Below, piece by piece: positions 52,900 to 64,000 of a DNA stretch of 64,000 bases (position 1 is its first letter; every line of letters begins with the position of its first letter). Source of the stretch: Branchiostoma floridae (lineage: Eukaryota; Chordata; Leptocardii; Amphioxiformes; Branchiostomatidae); the NCBI RefSeq assembly GCF_000003815.2, contig NC_049996.1, forward strand, positions 5,103,069 through 5,167,068. Reading direction: 5' to 3'. The position numbers and the translations under genes are program-made. Under the pieces are notes generated by a model, which made no database searches, had not been told where the DNA came from, and worked only from the letters and a program-made list of their open reading frames with translations.

Positions 52900-55140
52900 G
52901 TTGAGAAAGTCGCTCTTTTCTTCAGCTCTCCCCAGAAGTGTCGGTGTTCCGCAAAACGTTTTGTATGGTTCAGAATGTGGGCTGGTCGCTGCACATGTCT
53001 TGTGGTTTTGACATGAGTTTGGTGGCATAACTAGCAAGTGGTCATTTCCTTGTAATGAAAATATGTGATTTCACTCTTCATTTAGATTCTGAAGTTTAGT
53101 TCAAATCTGTTATACAGCGGGTCCATTCTCCTGAAGATAAAAGTCAAACTTTAACACCCATCATGGTTATAATGTTAGCTCAGTTTGTCTGGAAATGTTA
53201 ATGCCCGTCCGACGGCCTCGCCCCCACCTCGCCCCTGCGCAATCGTTACTGATATTGTGTCATATGGCAGTACTCAGACAAGGGCATGACGTGACCTCTG
53301 ACCAAGAAGATTATGTTACAATATTTGCCGCAACAAATCCAACGGGTGGTGGAAGTTGATTTGATATGGTCAACCTACTACACGTATTTACGTTTTTCGT
53401 ATGTAGGAATAGATGTGTCTCTTCACTGTCTTTTTTATATCTTAAGGTTTATAACCATTACGATTAGGATCATCAAATAGTAAGTTTGTCCGATTCAAAG
53501 AAAGGTACATCCACTGTCTAAGAATAGATAAAGGCATAATCGAAGAAGCATTTATGTCTACCTAAACGCTAAAGTTATGGGTTCCTCGTGTATTAGGATC
53601 ATGCCCTCAAAAATGACATACTCTAGTTGAGTATTTGAAGGTGGAAGGAAGGAAAATAATTTCTAAAAAAAAAAAGATGTAGCTTTTGATTTATGACTTA
53701 TTTTTATATTAGGGAAGAAAATCAGTGGGAACCAATGAGGGTTACCCTGTCCAGGCTGTGGCATTTTCTGATGTGTTATTTCTTTTCGAACTAAAAACGT
53801 TCTTTTTTCCCCTTATTATCCTTGGGATACTCTAGATCTTCATTAGACTCGTTTGGTCATGATCAGGGTTAAATTGGCAGTCTAATGTACTTAAAGAGGT
53901 GAACATTTCAGAATAAGTAAACTTTTTCTAGAAAATTCTGACCAAACGGAAACGATACTTGCATAAGGGCAATTGAAGGGTGCAATAGATTTTGTAGCTG
54001 AAAAAATGTATTGCTAACTAAGAGGTCAAAGTGGAGTGGCCTATTGCTGTCGCGTAGTAGATATAAAGGAAACTGTGCTTTGAAATGGGTATCTGGAATC
54101 ACTGCCCCCTTTCAAAACTGTCACCCTTTTGTTGCATGATAACAAAGTTTGATTTTGTCAAAAAGCAAAACTAGAAAAAAAATTGATTTGTACCGGAATA
54201 TTCTTCCGTTTGTAATATTTGTTGCATTCTTTCGGAGAATATGTGCCAGTTTTAGTTTACTGGAGATAGAGGAGGAAAAGCGGGCTTTGAAACAAATCCC
54301 TTCCAGTTCTTGTTTTAGATGTATGTCCTCATCGCCTTCTGTGGTCCATTAATGTATATGTCTTCAGGATCGGAATATCTGGCACGGACAATCTGAAAAT
54401 GATTGAACAAAAAACTCATGTTCAAATCCTACCGATTATGTGTTATATATTGGACAAGATGATATTATATGAATAGCCACTTATTCTATCAGATGGTTTG
54501 TTATTTAATAAGTTGGCTTGTTGCTCAGCAGAATGTACATCTGGGAATTAAAAGAGCTTATTCAACAATTTCTAATGTGCACCATTTTAGCTGAGAACGG
54601 CCTCATATATTGTAGTTTGTGCAGTAAAACGAAAGCAACAATGAAAGCCACGATATATATATTGACGGTCAAGACACACAGGCATAACTTCTCTAATGTC
54701 TCTCTTCACTCACTCACTCACTCACTTTTCGGTTTAACGTCTCTTGCTGCAGCAACCTTTGATAACATTGTAAGTAGGCCATCATGTGCCGAAGCCCCCC
54801 GTTTCTTCAACGCTCTTCAAATGTGGAGGAATTCGCATAACGTTTTGCGTTGTTCAGAATGTGCATTGGTCACAGCCCATATCTCGCAGTTTCGGCATCT
54901 GTAGTCAACAAGGGACTTTGGTGGCAAAGCTGGCATATAGCCATTTTACTGTCGAACAAAACAGAATTTTACACTCCACTGAAATGTAGGCTAAAAAGGT
55001 CAATTTTACCTGATAATCTTTATTTTCTTATACTTGTTGCATTCTTTGCAGAATGAAAAAAATATGTGCCAGTCTTACTCTTTAACATAGGCTTCCTAAT
55101 AGTACAAGTAATTTCTCCATAATAGTCGAAAAGTTCTTAT
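52900..55140. repeat. diverged duplicated segments
   Basis: Blocks recur: AAACGTTTTGTATGGTTCAGAATGTG (52955) with AACGTTTTGCGTTGTTCAGAATGTG (54840); TTGTTGCATTCTTTCGGAGAATATGTGCCAG (54220) with TTGTTGCATTCTTTGCAGAATG..TATGTGCCAG (55038). An ACTC simple repeat lies at about 54706-54726. No gene supported. Confidence 0.45.
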
Positions 55141-57784
55141 TTCTTTTTATTATTAAACATGGAAGACAGATGCTGATGATCATGCATTCCCTTCTGCTGG
55201 GACACGTGTGTTGCTATTCAATGCTATGTTAAACATATTCAATAAGTTTAGACAGTGTTCAAAACTTTATAAAGGTTTACTCCCTAAATTGTTGCACGCT
55301 CCGTAGTTTTCTCCAAACCTGCTCCAGTTTGTCAAGTTTGTTTGTATCCTGGGCGGTAAATCTCAGTGAACCTTCAGTAAACTGGAACTACACCAGACAG
55401 TGGGAGACCAAAATCTTCTTTTTCATATTCTAAAGATAATCATTCATTTGCCTGCCTTTTTGGTCATCTCGCCCACTTATGTTTCACTCGAGCTCTGACT
55501 GTAGCCATAGTCCCGGAACTTTGACAGGGTTCACTACATCATGCTGTTTCCATTAAATTCAAAAGGTATGAAAAATATTGACAGGTTGTTAAGTTGCACT
55601 AAATCCAAATCTGTTGTGGGAAAAATAACTCCCATTTCGTCATACTTTGAAAAGTTACAAGTAGCTGTAGAGAAAAATTCCACCTTTACAAATGCATGTA
55701 CAGATGTACTTACTATTGAAAAGTAAGGTAAGACTAGAAAGAAGCAAATGTAAAATGGACTGTACAAATGAATGTTCTATCAGTCTTTTCAAACGTGGAA
55801 GTTTCACAACTGTTTATCATTTTAAAGGGTTTTATTGACCATACAAATAAAAAAAGCAAGACACACCAAACTTGCTTAACTTTCAAACTTTATTCAGTAC
55901 AAGTTCAACAGATTGCAACAAGAAGGCAGTGGTTTGATTGTAGTAGTAGATTTCAAATCTTATAGCAATGTAACTGAAACGACAAAACTTTTGATTGGTT
56001 CATTCGCTCAGTTTGAATGTCTTACAATCACGACTGTTGGACTTTATACTGTCCCAATAATAGTACACGTATATAGATTTAAAAGTACACAATGTGTCAA
56101 CTGACATTATTAAAAAATACAATCTTCCAGAATATATTTGATTTCTTTATGTACGTAATTACTTTATACAAATTTACCAGGTATATACACAGTATTTACG
56201 TGGAGAAGCATACATTGCAAGAACACAAACTTTTCCATATACGGTATATAATAAATATGAGATTAACTGTAAAAAGTACGTGTCTCACCATTGTATGTTT
56301 ATGACTATGAGTACTGTCTCGGTATTATAGATTATGCAAATGTATCTTTAATGGCTGTTCTCTTTAAGGACAATTCCCCAAATATGCAAAGGTATAGTGA
56401 CTTGGATTTTACAGGATCTACAGTGACAATCTTTTGTTGTGTGTGTTTGTGTGAAGGACATTATTCTCTTGAAGCGAGGCAGTTCTAGAATTGTCCTGAC
56501 ATACTTTTGTGTGTGTTGTCCTTATTTCAATTTTCCGCCCACTGCCAGTGTTGCTAACGATCCCCCCCCCCGCGAACATTGTGGCAGAACGAATGGTAGA
56601 CTATGATAGTTATATGTACACCAGAAATCTGTAATGGAGCTAAAGCTATTAATAATCTGTAACCGTTAGGACCATGACTGTTTGATGTTCGGTCCGATAT
56701 ACCATACACTCCATTCTGTTTCCAATGGGTGCTTGGTCTTTTTAATACCGTCATCAAGAGGCTGGCCTTGTCATCCTTCTCCTTCTCTTGCTCCTGCTTC
56801 CCCTAGGCGATAAATCAATATTTGCTTAAACAATGCACACAAAAACAGTGCACTCTTACTATGATAGTAACTTTTTCTTATCGTTGATCAAAAGTGTTTG
56901 CACTTGGTATTAGGTAAAGAGTAAGAGTATTCGATGTGTGCTCTCATCTGCTTAACTTTTATTACTACTTCTGTGTTACCTACTTTGTTGCGCAAGCATT
57001 CACCTCTTCCACTAGGTTTTTTTAACAGTATAATACATGTAATTACCCCTTTTACAAATTATGTCCAGCAATGTCCATTTCTTATGTTAACTTTAAGACG
57101 CGTCTACAGTCAAGAAAACATTGACTTATTCCAATGATATTAAGTACATCAACATATCAAATCGGTTAATGTTTGTACAATTTTTTAGGCTCTATTCAAA
57201 TATAACTAATTGTACAATAATTGCATCGTTTGGTACGGTAGTAAGGCACAGTTTCTGCCCGCAAGTCCACGCCCCTTTACATAAACAAATAGACTGTTTA
57301 AAGTGAACGTCTTTTATTGGTGGTCGGAGCAAAGTCGTCATCGCAAGGCGGTGACAGCAGTGTAGCAGCGTCGAACTTTTCTACCCCGAGAGTATTTCGG
57401 CCTCAATTGACTTCTGCATGTCTCTTTCTGCTTCGCTGTGAAAAATATTTGTCACTCACTAACGCCAACGTTAATTGTTGCCATATCTATTTTTTGTTTC
57501 AGGATTCATTTACAAGAAACACTTTGTCATCTCATCAAGGCTTTATGTTTTTAGAAGACAACACTAACACTAAACAAAACAAATTTTAGAGCAAAACAGC
57601 AATGGCAAATAATAATATCAGATAAACAAATGTTTCCTGTCTTTAAGTGGCTGGTCATCTTAACTATCTATTTGTAAGAGTAACGTATAATGGACATTAC
57701 TTCTAGAAACAGATACTATCGCAAAGATGATCAATACTATCAAAATTCTACATGCATTGAAATAATTTTAAAATTTCCTCTTAC
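55141..57784. other. no supported gene
   Basis: AT-rich sequence with short ORFs on both strands. The 61-codon + strand frame at 55541 and the - strand frame at 55767-55534 overlap and neither has motifs. A short poly-C run occurs at about 56562. Confidence 0.4.
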
Positions 57785-57906
57785 CTATCGACGAGAGTTC
57801 CAGCACACTCCTTTATGCTGACACCATACTGCGCCAGGGCTACCATGGCTGCTGTTTTGTCCGTGTCAGGTAGTCCAAGTACGTCATTTTTGACGAAGTA
57901 GACTCT
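57785..57906 (-). CDS. exon with good splice sites, unknown protein
   Basis: 122 bp between acceptor TTGTTCAG and donor ATAG|gtaaga. Reads RVYFVKNDVLGLPDTDKTAA, MVALAQYGVSIKECAGTLVD, R. Open throughout and typical coding composition. Family not recognised. It continues the direction of the blocks at 57958-58569. Confidence 0.5.
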
Positions 57907-57957
57907 CTGAACAAAGATGAATTTAGACCAAACGTTAGGAGTGATTTTTTTACTCTA

Positions 57958-58369
57958 TTTAAATTTCCTGCTGTTTGAGTCCTCCATCTTCAGATAGGAA
58001 TGTTCGTCTTGGTAGCGTAGGTGACACGAAGGGGCTGGGGTCTTCATTTTTTGCCAAGTGAAGTCATCTTCCGACGTTCCGACAAAATTCCGGGGACTGC
58101 TGGCAGCGCTGGTAAGAGTCTGCCTGTTGGTCAATTTGCAGCAGCCGATAAGCCGCTTCACCACCTGGATGGGCGTGATCACGAAGTGTTGTTCTAAACG
58201 TGCGATTGATTCGCCAACCCCATCTAACAGCTGCCAAATGCACGGAACTGTACGCCCCTATTGTACCAACATCTTGAAAAGAAGATACTTAGACAGCGAC
58301 TTGTGCACACGACGGTGAATAGCCTCGACGTGGTAGGTAGAGCTTTCGCGTTTTTCTCTTGTCAGATAA
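57958..58369 (-). pseudogene. coding block with one stop, unknown protein
   Basis: One frame reads YLTREKRESSTYHVEAIHRR, VHKSLSKYLLFKMLVQ, stop TAG, GRTVPCIWQLLDGVGESIAR, LEQHFVITPIQVVKRLIGCC, then SSPRNFVGTSEDDFTWQ. The frame is unbroken apart from the single stop over about 410 bp. Not recognised. Confidence 0.45.
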
Positions 58370-58434
58370 CTTTGAATCTAAGACGACGACCAGTTAAACT
58401 CTACCTTCCTTAGTCAAAAAACGCTTTCTAATGA

Positions 58435-58569
58435 TATATTTTGGAATGTGTGCACGTGATTTCCGATGTAGCAGTCCATGACGTTCATGTTGGTGACCAA
58501 AACAGCTGTATACAATTTGAAGTCGTCAGTGGGATGTGCTCGTCGAGCTCCGTTCATCAGGTCATCGCT
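58435..58569 (-). pseudogene. coding block, unknown protein
   Basis: Reads SDDLMNGARRAHPTDDFKLY, TAVLVTNMNVMDCYIGNHVH, TFQNI. The + strand ORF across it is a shadow. Frameshifts separate it from the next block (57958-58369). Same direction as the other - strand relics. Confidence 0.4.
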
Positions 58570-59300
58570 GACAATCACACAAATGAGTTTGAATTTTCAC
58601 ACTCAACCCTCCCCCCATTCATAGTGAATGGAAGGGAGTTCATTGCCTCCTTACGACAATTAATAATTGTGTCTTGGTATTTCTTACGTTAGCTGCCAAA
58701 GAATGTCAGATCGTATGAGAAGAAAGTGTTCATTATATACGTAACGAAGTCTACTCACAGTGGGGTCCATGAGTCTTGTAAGCACCTCGAGTTGTCTCGC
58801 TAATGCCAGACGTCACAGCACGTGTATTCCCTCTGATGTCTGAGGAAGGAATAAGACGTTCAAAGTAACGACGTTCAACTCGAATACATTTTATGGTATT
58901 AACAGACACGTCCTTAAAAACTCTCGAGCAGGCAGTGCTATCCCCAAGGCTGAATTTAACTTTCAGCGTCAACGACAAAGAACGTATCTAGGAATCATAG
59001 TGGAACCGCAGATTACAGTATGTCAGGCCACGATTTGACTTGAATGTCACCCGGTGGCACAGGCTTGTTATGCTGGGCATGTGCCCTGTGGAACAGATCA
59101 CTACTTTACATATACTCTCTAAATACAAGTATACCTAACTGATTATCAGCAGTTATATCCAATACATGTAATAATATTGATTGAATGAATACCATTATTG
59201 AAGTTACTGTAATAACATGAATGACATAACGCCCGGGCTGCACAGCATGACGGAGTAGACTGGAGTAGATGTCACCCACGATTGCGTCATTTTATAAGAT

Positions 59301-59513
59301 CTATGTGTTCTTTGTCCGTCGTGTCATAGTAGTTCTTCTAGGCCTACTGTGATGTAGGTGCTCGAGGTAACTCTCCTGTTCCATATATAGCACGCGAGAC
59401 ACTCTATAGCAGCAGATGCCGTCAGCTTCAACTGGAAGTGGCTGGTTCCTGAGTCTTTGGGATAGGCGACGGCCGAATGCCCCGTGTCGATTTGTGTGCC
59501 ATGAAGGAGTCAT
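59301..59513 (-). pseudogene. OTU-protease-like fragment
   Basis: The 70-codon frame reads RLSQRLRNQPLPVEADGICC, YRVSRVLYMEQESYLEHLHH. This follows the OTU cysteine-protease entry motif (N.PLPV..DGNC.YRA.S...YG.E..HLE.R), with the Cys of DGxC kept. The His end of the catalytic site is not present. OTU domains cleave ubiquitin in cells and also occur in large animal transposon-derived proteins. Fragment only; the resemblance is by eye. Confidence 0.4.
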
Positions 59514-59519
59514 GTCCTC

Positions 59520-61072
59520 ATGAAGGTTATTGGTTCCTACGAGGAGAATGAAGCCTGGGTACCATCCAGGTAGTAGTTTCCTCCTATGTTCGCTTCTGCT
59601 ACCCGTCTGCGGAGCTGCACATTAAAACCTTTTGGTGGTGACGCCAGTTAATGAGCGATTTAGTACATGTAATGGGTTTTAGAGCGCTCGTTCCAGTTTC
59701 CATTATTAGTCCTTGCTGTGCTGCAACTCCAGTTCCCTTTGTTTCGACACTGATGCTTCTAACCTTTTCTTTATTACATGCATTTCTCCACTTGTTGGCC
59801 CATTATTTCTTTTTTTTCTGCCTTTTTTTTACGTTTGCACATTACCACTTTCCAGGTGCTTCTTAACATTAGCCTGGGGTTACGTCTTTGGTCATGGAGT
59901 CAGCTATAATGCACGTCATCTGGCTGCTTCCAGGGCTGTAGACTGGCACGCAAGTTTTACTGTGGGGTACAAGTAGTACGACCGAGATCTGACGGTCTTG
60001 AAGGTCTCAACGATTTTTGAGCGTTACTACAGTCTGCGTATAGTTGACGATCCCTGCGTTTAAGCTGTGCCGGACGCGTCGACGACTTGTCTTATGTCTC
60101 TAGCTGGGCAAGACACCGCAGGATATCGTCATCATTGCCGTCGTCAGAGTCACGCACTGATTGATAAAGCAAGACTAGTGAAATTGGGACTACTCCATCA
60201 AAAATGGGGTATTCCTTTACCCGCCTGACAGCCCTCTCAACATGTATTCTTTAACTAGATATTTCATGAGTCTGACTTACTTATTAATAACTGGCCGAGA
60301 ACTTTCCTTTCTTGCCAGGGAATATAGGGATCATAAAGTTGCCTGTTTATTGTCCAGTAGGTCCTGCATCAGTAGCCCCTTATTAGCCATTACTGAATCA
60401 TTAGGCTCAATCAGATCAACTAATCCTGATCTAGATATGGTTTTCTTATCAGATATACAACCCGTATACAGTGTGCGAACAAAAGACAGGACCCCACATG
60501 GTGTTATTCCGATTAGACCCTTAAATGCTGTTTGGCTTTTATAGTTTTGTCTCAGAATTTTGTACCTTAGACATTGGTGTCTGTACCTTTAGCGCTGTAC
60601 AGTCAAGTATAACTCTTGTCTTTGGGTAGGTTTTACGAAAACATTCTGGCATATTTTTATTAACAACACTCCGAGAAGACCAAATTGCTAAACTGCCAAA
60701 CATGAAGTACAAATAATTTACCTAGGTGATTAACAACTACTAACAGATGACTGGGACACTCAAAACCCTGTCTCATACGGCACAAAAACATGAAAAACTG
60801 GTCAATAAGGTGAAGACCTAAAGATTCTTACGTAAGACGAGATTCTTACATTGTTCATATTAGATAAATGTTCCTGCATCTGAGTCCACCTGGTCATAGT
60901 ATTTGCTGAAGGTTGTGAAGATGTAAACCCACTTACCAATGTTTCATAATTTTTAAAACCAATGTAAAAACTAATCACTTGGAATCACAGGAAAATCTAT
61001 GAAGGAAAAACTTGTGCTGTTCCAGCTCTTTAACCTGCTCCTACAGCCTGCGCAGATGCAAGTTGTGTCTAC
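59520..61072. other. no clear gene; one - strand coding-like patch
   Basis: The - strand of about 59545-59625 reads VQLRRRVAEANIGGNYYLDG TQASFSS then a stop, just upstream of the OTU-like fragment, and may belong to it. A 100-codon + strand frame at 60242-60544 has no motif. Confidence 0.3.
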
Positions 61073-61213
61073 GGAAGAAGACGCATGGAAGCATAGTCAT
61101 GATTAGCTGATGGTGCCGGAAGTGTCTCAGCAGTACTTGGTTTAGTGACTAGTGCTGGACCATCAGCTGATTCTCCTTCGTCACAGCCTGAACAACCCCC
61201 ATCTGAAGCAACA
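61073..61213 (-). pseudogene. exon-like block, Ser/Ala-rich
   Basis: Acceptor GTACTTCAG before 61213; reads VASDGGCSGCDEGESADGPA, LVTKPSTAETLPAPSANHDY, ASMRLLP, stop. Low-complexity linker-like. Not recognised. Confidence 0.35.
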
Positions 61214-61379
61214 CTGAAGTACAAAATACGAAATTTTAGGGGGAATACAGCTGGAATGCCTTGTGCCTTTTCTGGTGGGCAGTCTCTGTTGTTTTACCTG
61301 TAACGCCAGAATGTTGTCATCCTCGTTGATGCAATTCAGAACTTTGGTGACGAGCATGCACTAGATTTCCATAACAAAA

Positions 61380-61545
61380 GTCCATTCTTCCTTGTTGTAA
61401 TGTTTTCACATTCACTTCCCATCGTATTCAGTGTTTGCATTTTAGCTTCCTCGGCCAATCTGTCACAACTGAAAATCATTCTTGCTTCTCTTTTTATGTT
61501 AAATCTGGCAGCATTAACATCTACACTTGCGACCGTTCCTTTCAA
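61380..61545 (-). pseudogene. coding-like block, unknown
   Basis: Reads KGTVASVDVNAARFNIKREA, RMIFSCDRLAEEAKMQTLNT, MGSECENITTRK. Protein-like composition on the same strand as the other relics. Confidence 0.35.
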
Positions 61546-62541
61546 ATCTCATGTCACTGCATGAAAAGTGGAATTTACCACATAACATGCCCCTGACTCC
61601 CCATTCTGGTTTCAATGTAATCGTGGTCGTGGACAGTCACTGGCAACACTGATTCTTTGTACAAAACTCTTGGCCTTCCAGGCTTTGAGGTTTTAGATCC
61701 ACTCTTGATTTTTTCACATTATGTGTACAATGTACCGATGACGTAGCACTTTGCCTGCTATTGGATGTCGCACATTCCATTCAAATATTGTGGTAGAGTT
61801 ATTCTCATCTTCTAGTCATCTCATCTTCACACCAATTATATGTCTTGATACCTTTGAAATATTTTGCTCTCCATTTCAACTTTTTAAAAAGTGCCAATTT
61901 TGTTCATCTTCATATATGGTGTGGAATAGGATACTTCTACTTGTTTCTAAATACCAGCAATAATAAAGGCATTCTACCATTAATTACATTTCTTGTAACA
62001 GTTTCACACATAATTACACAAATTATTTTGATTTTCGTTCTAAATGAAGAGATTTTGGTACCATCACTTTTCAAATGCTTCAAAAATATTCAAACAAATC
62101 AAAATTGTTCCACAATGTCATGTTCAATTTTATGCAACGTTAATAACGATTGTGATAAGATTTTATCCAAAATACTTTAAACTTATTACAAATATGATTT
62201 GAAACCCTTGTGTGATAAAGAGACCTGAATGCTAGTACATGTATGGAATGCTAATATATAACATTGTGCATATCTTCTAGCACTTTAACATAATTGTGCT
62301 GCCTTGTACCTTAGCATTAATACATCAATGTTATGAAATTGACATCATAACATTTACAAAATTTGTAAACTTTACAACAAAATATTTCATAGAAAAAAAA
62401 AAGCCTCCCAAAAAGACTAAACCGAAACAAAAGCAGTGGACTGGACTTAGGACTGATTATACAGTACTACTACTAAAGCCTTCTTCTACTGTTCAATTGA
62501 ACTGTCATCTGCTTGATGATTACCATGACTAGATATCTTAG

Positions 62542-62724
62542 CTATGTTCCGCAACACTGTTTGTAGATGTTTGTCTTTTTTTCTGGCCAGATTGTAAAAT
62601 CTGGAGGTAGGCCATGGACGGTTATCTTGCCTGCATCTAGCTTCTTGTAAGGGAAATGGTTCTTCAGCCCTGGAGTTCTTCCTGGAACAGTAAAATTCTG
62701 CCCATGACTGTTTTCAACTTTCAT
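62542..62724 (-). pseudogene. coding-like block, unknown
   Basis: Reads MKVENSHGQNFTVPGRTPGL, KNHFPYKKLDAGKITVHGLP, PDFTIWPEKKTNIY. Pro/Gly/Lys pattern looks conserved-protein-like; not recognised. Confidence 0.35.
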
Positions 62725-62917
62725 TTTTGTTGTGTATTTTGAATAAATAGTGACATGTGCCTGAATGTGTTTAGAACATTTACATAACAGTGGCTTTTAT
62801 TTGATTAATAATGTCATGCATCTTGCCACGTTTCAAAGCACTGCGTCTTTACTATTGGCTGAAACTAAGCCACGTCTGTAGCCTCCCAATTCTTTTTTGG
62901 TTGATCGGGTACCTTAT

Positions 62918-63011
62918 ATAGAATATCTGTTTATCTTTTGCTTCTCTGCCGTCATTTTCTTTCCATCAAACCTGGCTTCTAGTACTTTCGTTAGTGCTTC
63001 CCAAAGGTGAT
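62918..63011 (-). pseudogene. helical coding-like block, unknown
   Basis: Reads HLWEALTKVLEARFDGKKMT, AEKQKINRYSI, stop. The W..L...L...F.G.K pattern suggests a helical DNA-binding or regulatory segment, but the evidence is slight. Confidence 0.3.
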
Positions 63012-63289
63012 TTTAAAATGACACTGAAACGTGGTAGTAACAGACTTTTAGATGTTTTTAGCCAAGTAATACACGTTGATTAAAATTCTCTGCAAAAACA
63101 CGCGATAGTGACTTGTTTTTTTCCTCTAAAAGACTGCTTACAATTTCTAAAGTAAAGCTATGTGAACTGTGTTCTGACTCAGGCAATTATTTCCATTTTC
63201 AAAAGACTATTGTCATCTATACCTCCTGCGTTTTGCTGAATCAAACTTCTGTAGTTGCTTTCACACTTCCCACCGCCTTCTCCGCTTGC

Positions 63290-63526
63290 TCATCTTGATG
63301 AAAGGTTCCAAGAGTCTACGTCTAAAAGTGAAAAACAAACGCGATAGCTCCGACCTGTCCTACGTATGCCATAAGAGATTTCTCCGACAGCGGCCATAGC
63401 AGGTCGCAACCTAAATAAACAAAGGCGTTCATCCAGAATGTGCACTTTGTAGTGGGACTTTATGTTTTTGATAGCAGAGACTATCTTGCATGCTATTTTA
63501 CAAGTCATCTTTGTATCCTCGCGCAC
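63290..63526 (-). other. 78-codon ORF, unknown
   Basis: Reads MREDTKMTCKIACKIVSAIK ... HILDERLCLF ... AAVGEISYGIRRTGRSYRVC. No motif recognised; same strand as the preceding relics and at their 5' side. Confidence 0.25.
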
Positions 63527-63529
63527 GAG

Positions 63530-64000
63530 GTCTATGTAGAATTAATTCAACCCCTGATATTACGGAACAAATGATCAGTGAATATATTTCGAAGTTTACA
63601 CTAACACGATAAATTCTAGTTACGATTCAAAAGCATTGAGGTGTCGTCCCTATATATCCCATACAAGGTCTAGTCCACATACTGGGATCTGCAACACGGC
63701 CCGAGCAGGAACACGTATTCTAGATATCCAGGATGTGGACCGTGTCTTCAGCAAATTAGTTTGTCAGGCATTGTGTACAATTGGTGGCAAGGTTGTACAG
63801 TTGTTGATGTTAACCCTATTTAGACCAGGCGGGTGGCTGCCGTTAACGCCGTGTAGAGGCTAAAAATCTGGACATTTTGAACATTGAACATGGACACACA
63901 CTGCCCTGTCGAACTCGTCTTGTTTATCTCACTTATTTCGGTGCTAAGGGTTCCTCGCATGTGTACTGGTAAATACAAATGGGCTTATTGGTGTCTCTCT
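63530..64000. other. window end, no gene seen
   Basis: Only a 75-codon frame (63636-63863) without motifs. Confidence 0.4.

Noticed and set aside
58441-58692. + strand ORF MECVHVISDVAVHDVHVGDQ
   Set aside because: The complementary strand gives a more protein-like frame that agrees in direction with neighbouring relics.
1-64000. CRISPR array, rRNA or bacterial-type operon
   Set aside because: No regularly spaced identical repeats, no rRNA-like sequence and no operon layout; the window is eukaryotic.

Overview
The window looks like a piece of a cephalochordate (amphioxus, Branchiostoma-like) genome. The genes are intron-rich and built from phase-matched exons (C-type lectin, EGF, PAN). They sit among dense, diverse transposon relics: a nearly complete Jockey-superfamily LINE, other LINE tails, a tRNA-type SINE, and miniature hAT-, Tigger-, piggyBac- and Harbinger-like elements. 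The species call is inference; the exon structures and repeats are read from the sequence. There are no CRISPR arrays, no rRNA and no intact tRNA genes.

Left part (about 1-23.6 kb), + strand. After an isolated C-type-lectin-like exon (727-948), one eight-exon gene runs 3043-23359 and ends before an AATAAA signal at 23609. All eight exons join in frame to a protein of about 535 residues. It has no signal peptide, a long cytoplasmic tail with tyrosine motifs (YVNG, NAMY, YNSI, NPFY), one membrane segment, a Thr/Asn-rich stalk with tandem N-x-T sites, and a complete C-type lectin domain with QPN and WND. Two tail exons have the same length (213 bp), the same phase and matching C-terminal motifs, so they look like an exon duplication. 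The 12.5-kb intron between them holds an almost intact LINE (ORF1 and ORF2, one stop codon in ORF2), a SINE and a truncated LINE.

Middle part (about 23.6-38.3 kb). A second lectin gene lies on the - strand (37786-30792), convergent with the first. Its parts are a signal peptide, EGF, a C-type lectin domain split over two exons, EGF, calcium-binding EGF and two half-EGF units. All exon junctions are phase 1 and the total is exactly 320 codons. The first lectin exon has no AG acceptor where phase requires one. Between the two genes lie an orphan PAN/apple exon (- strand), a Tigger-like MITE, repeats and a weak TNF/C1q-like ORF. A Harbinger-like MITE sits about 110 bp upstream of the second gene's start codon.

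Right part (about 38.3-64 kb). I find no intact conventional gene except a possible two-exon 78-residue coiled-coil ORF (39778-41207). There is a complete piggyBac-like MITE and a second solo end in opposite orientation. The - strand carries many decayed coding blocks: a YqaJ-type (lambda-exonuclease-like) nuclease with frameshifts and stops, a duplicated unknown exon, a Myb/SANT-like domain, an OTU-protease-like segment, and several unrecognised blocks with good splice sites. This is best read as remains of one or more large mobile or transposon-associated genes.

The two lectin genes probably act at the cell surface (membrane receptor) and outside the cell (secreted lectin), as expected of an innate-recognition locus; that functional link is inference.
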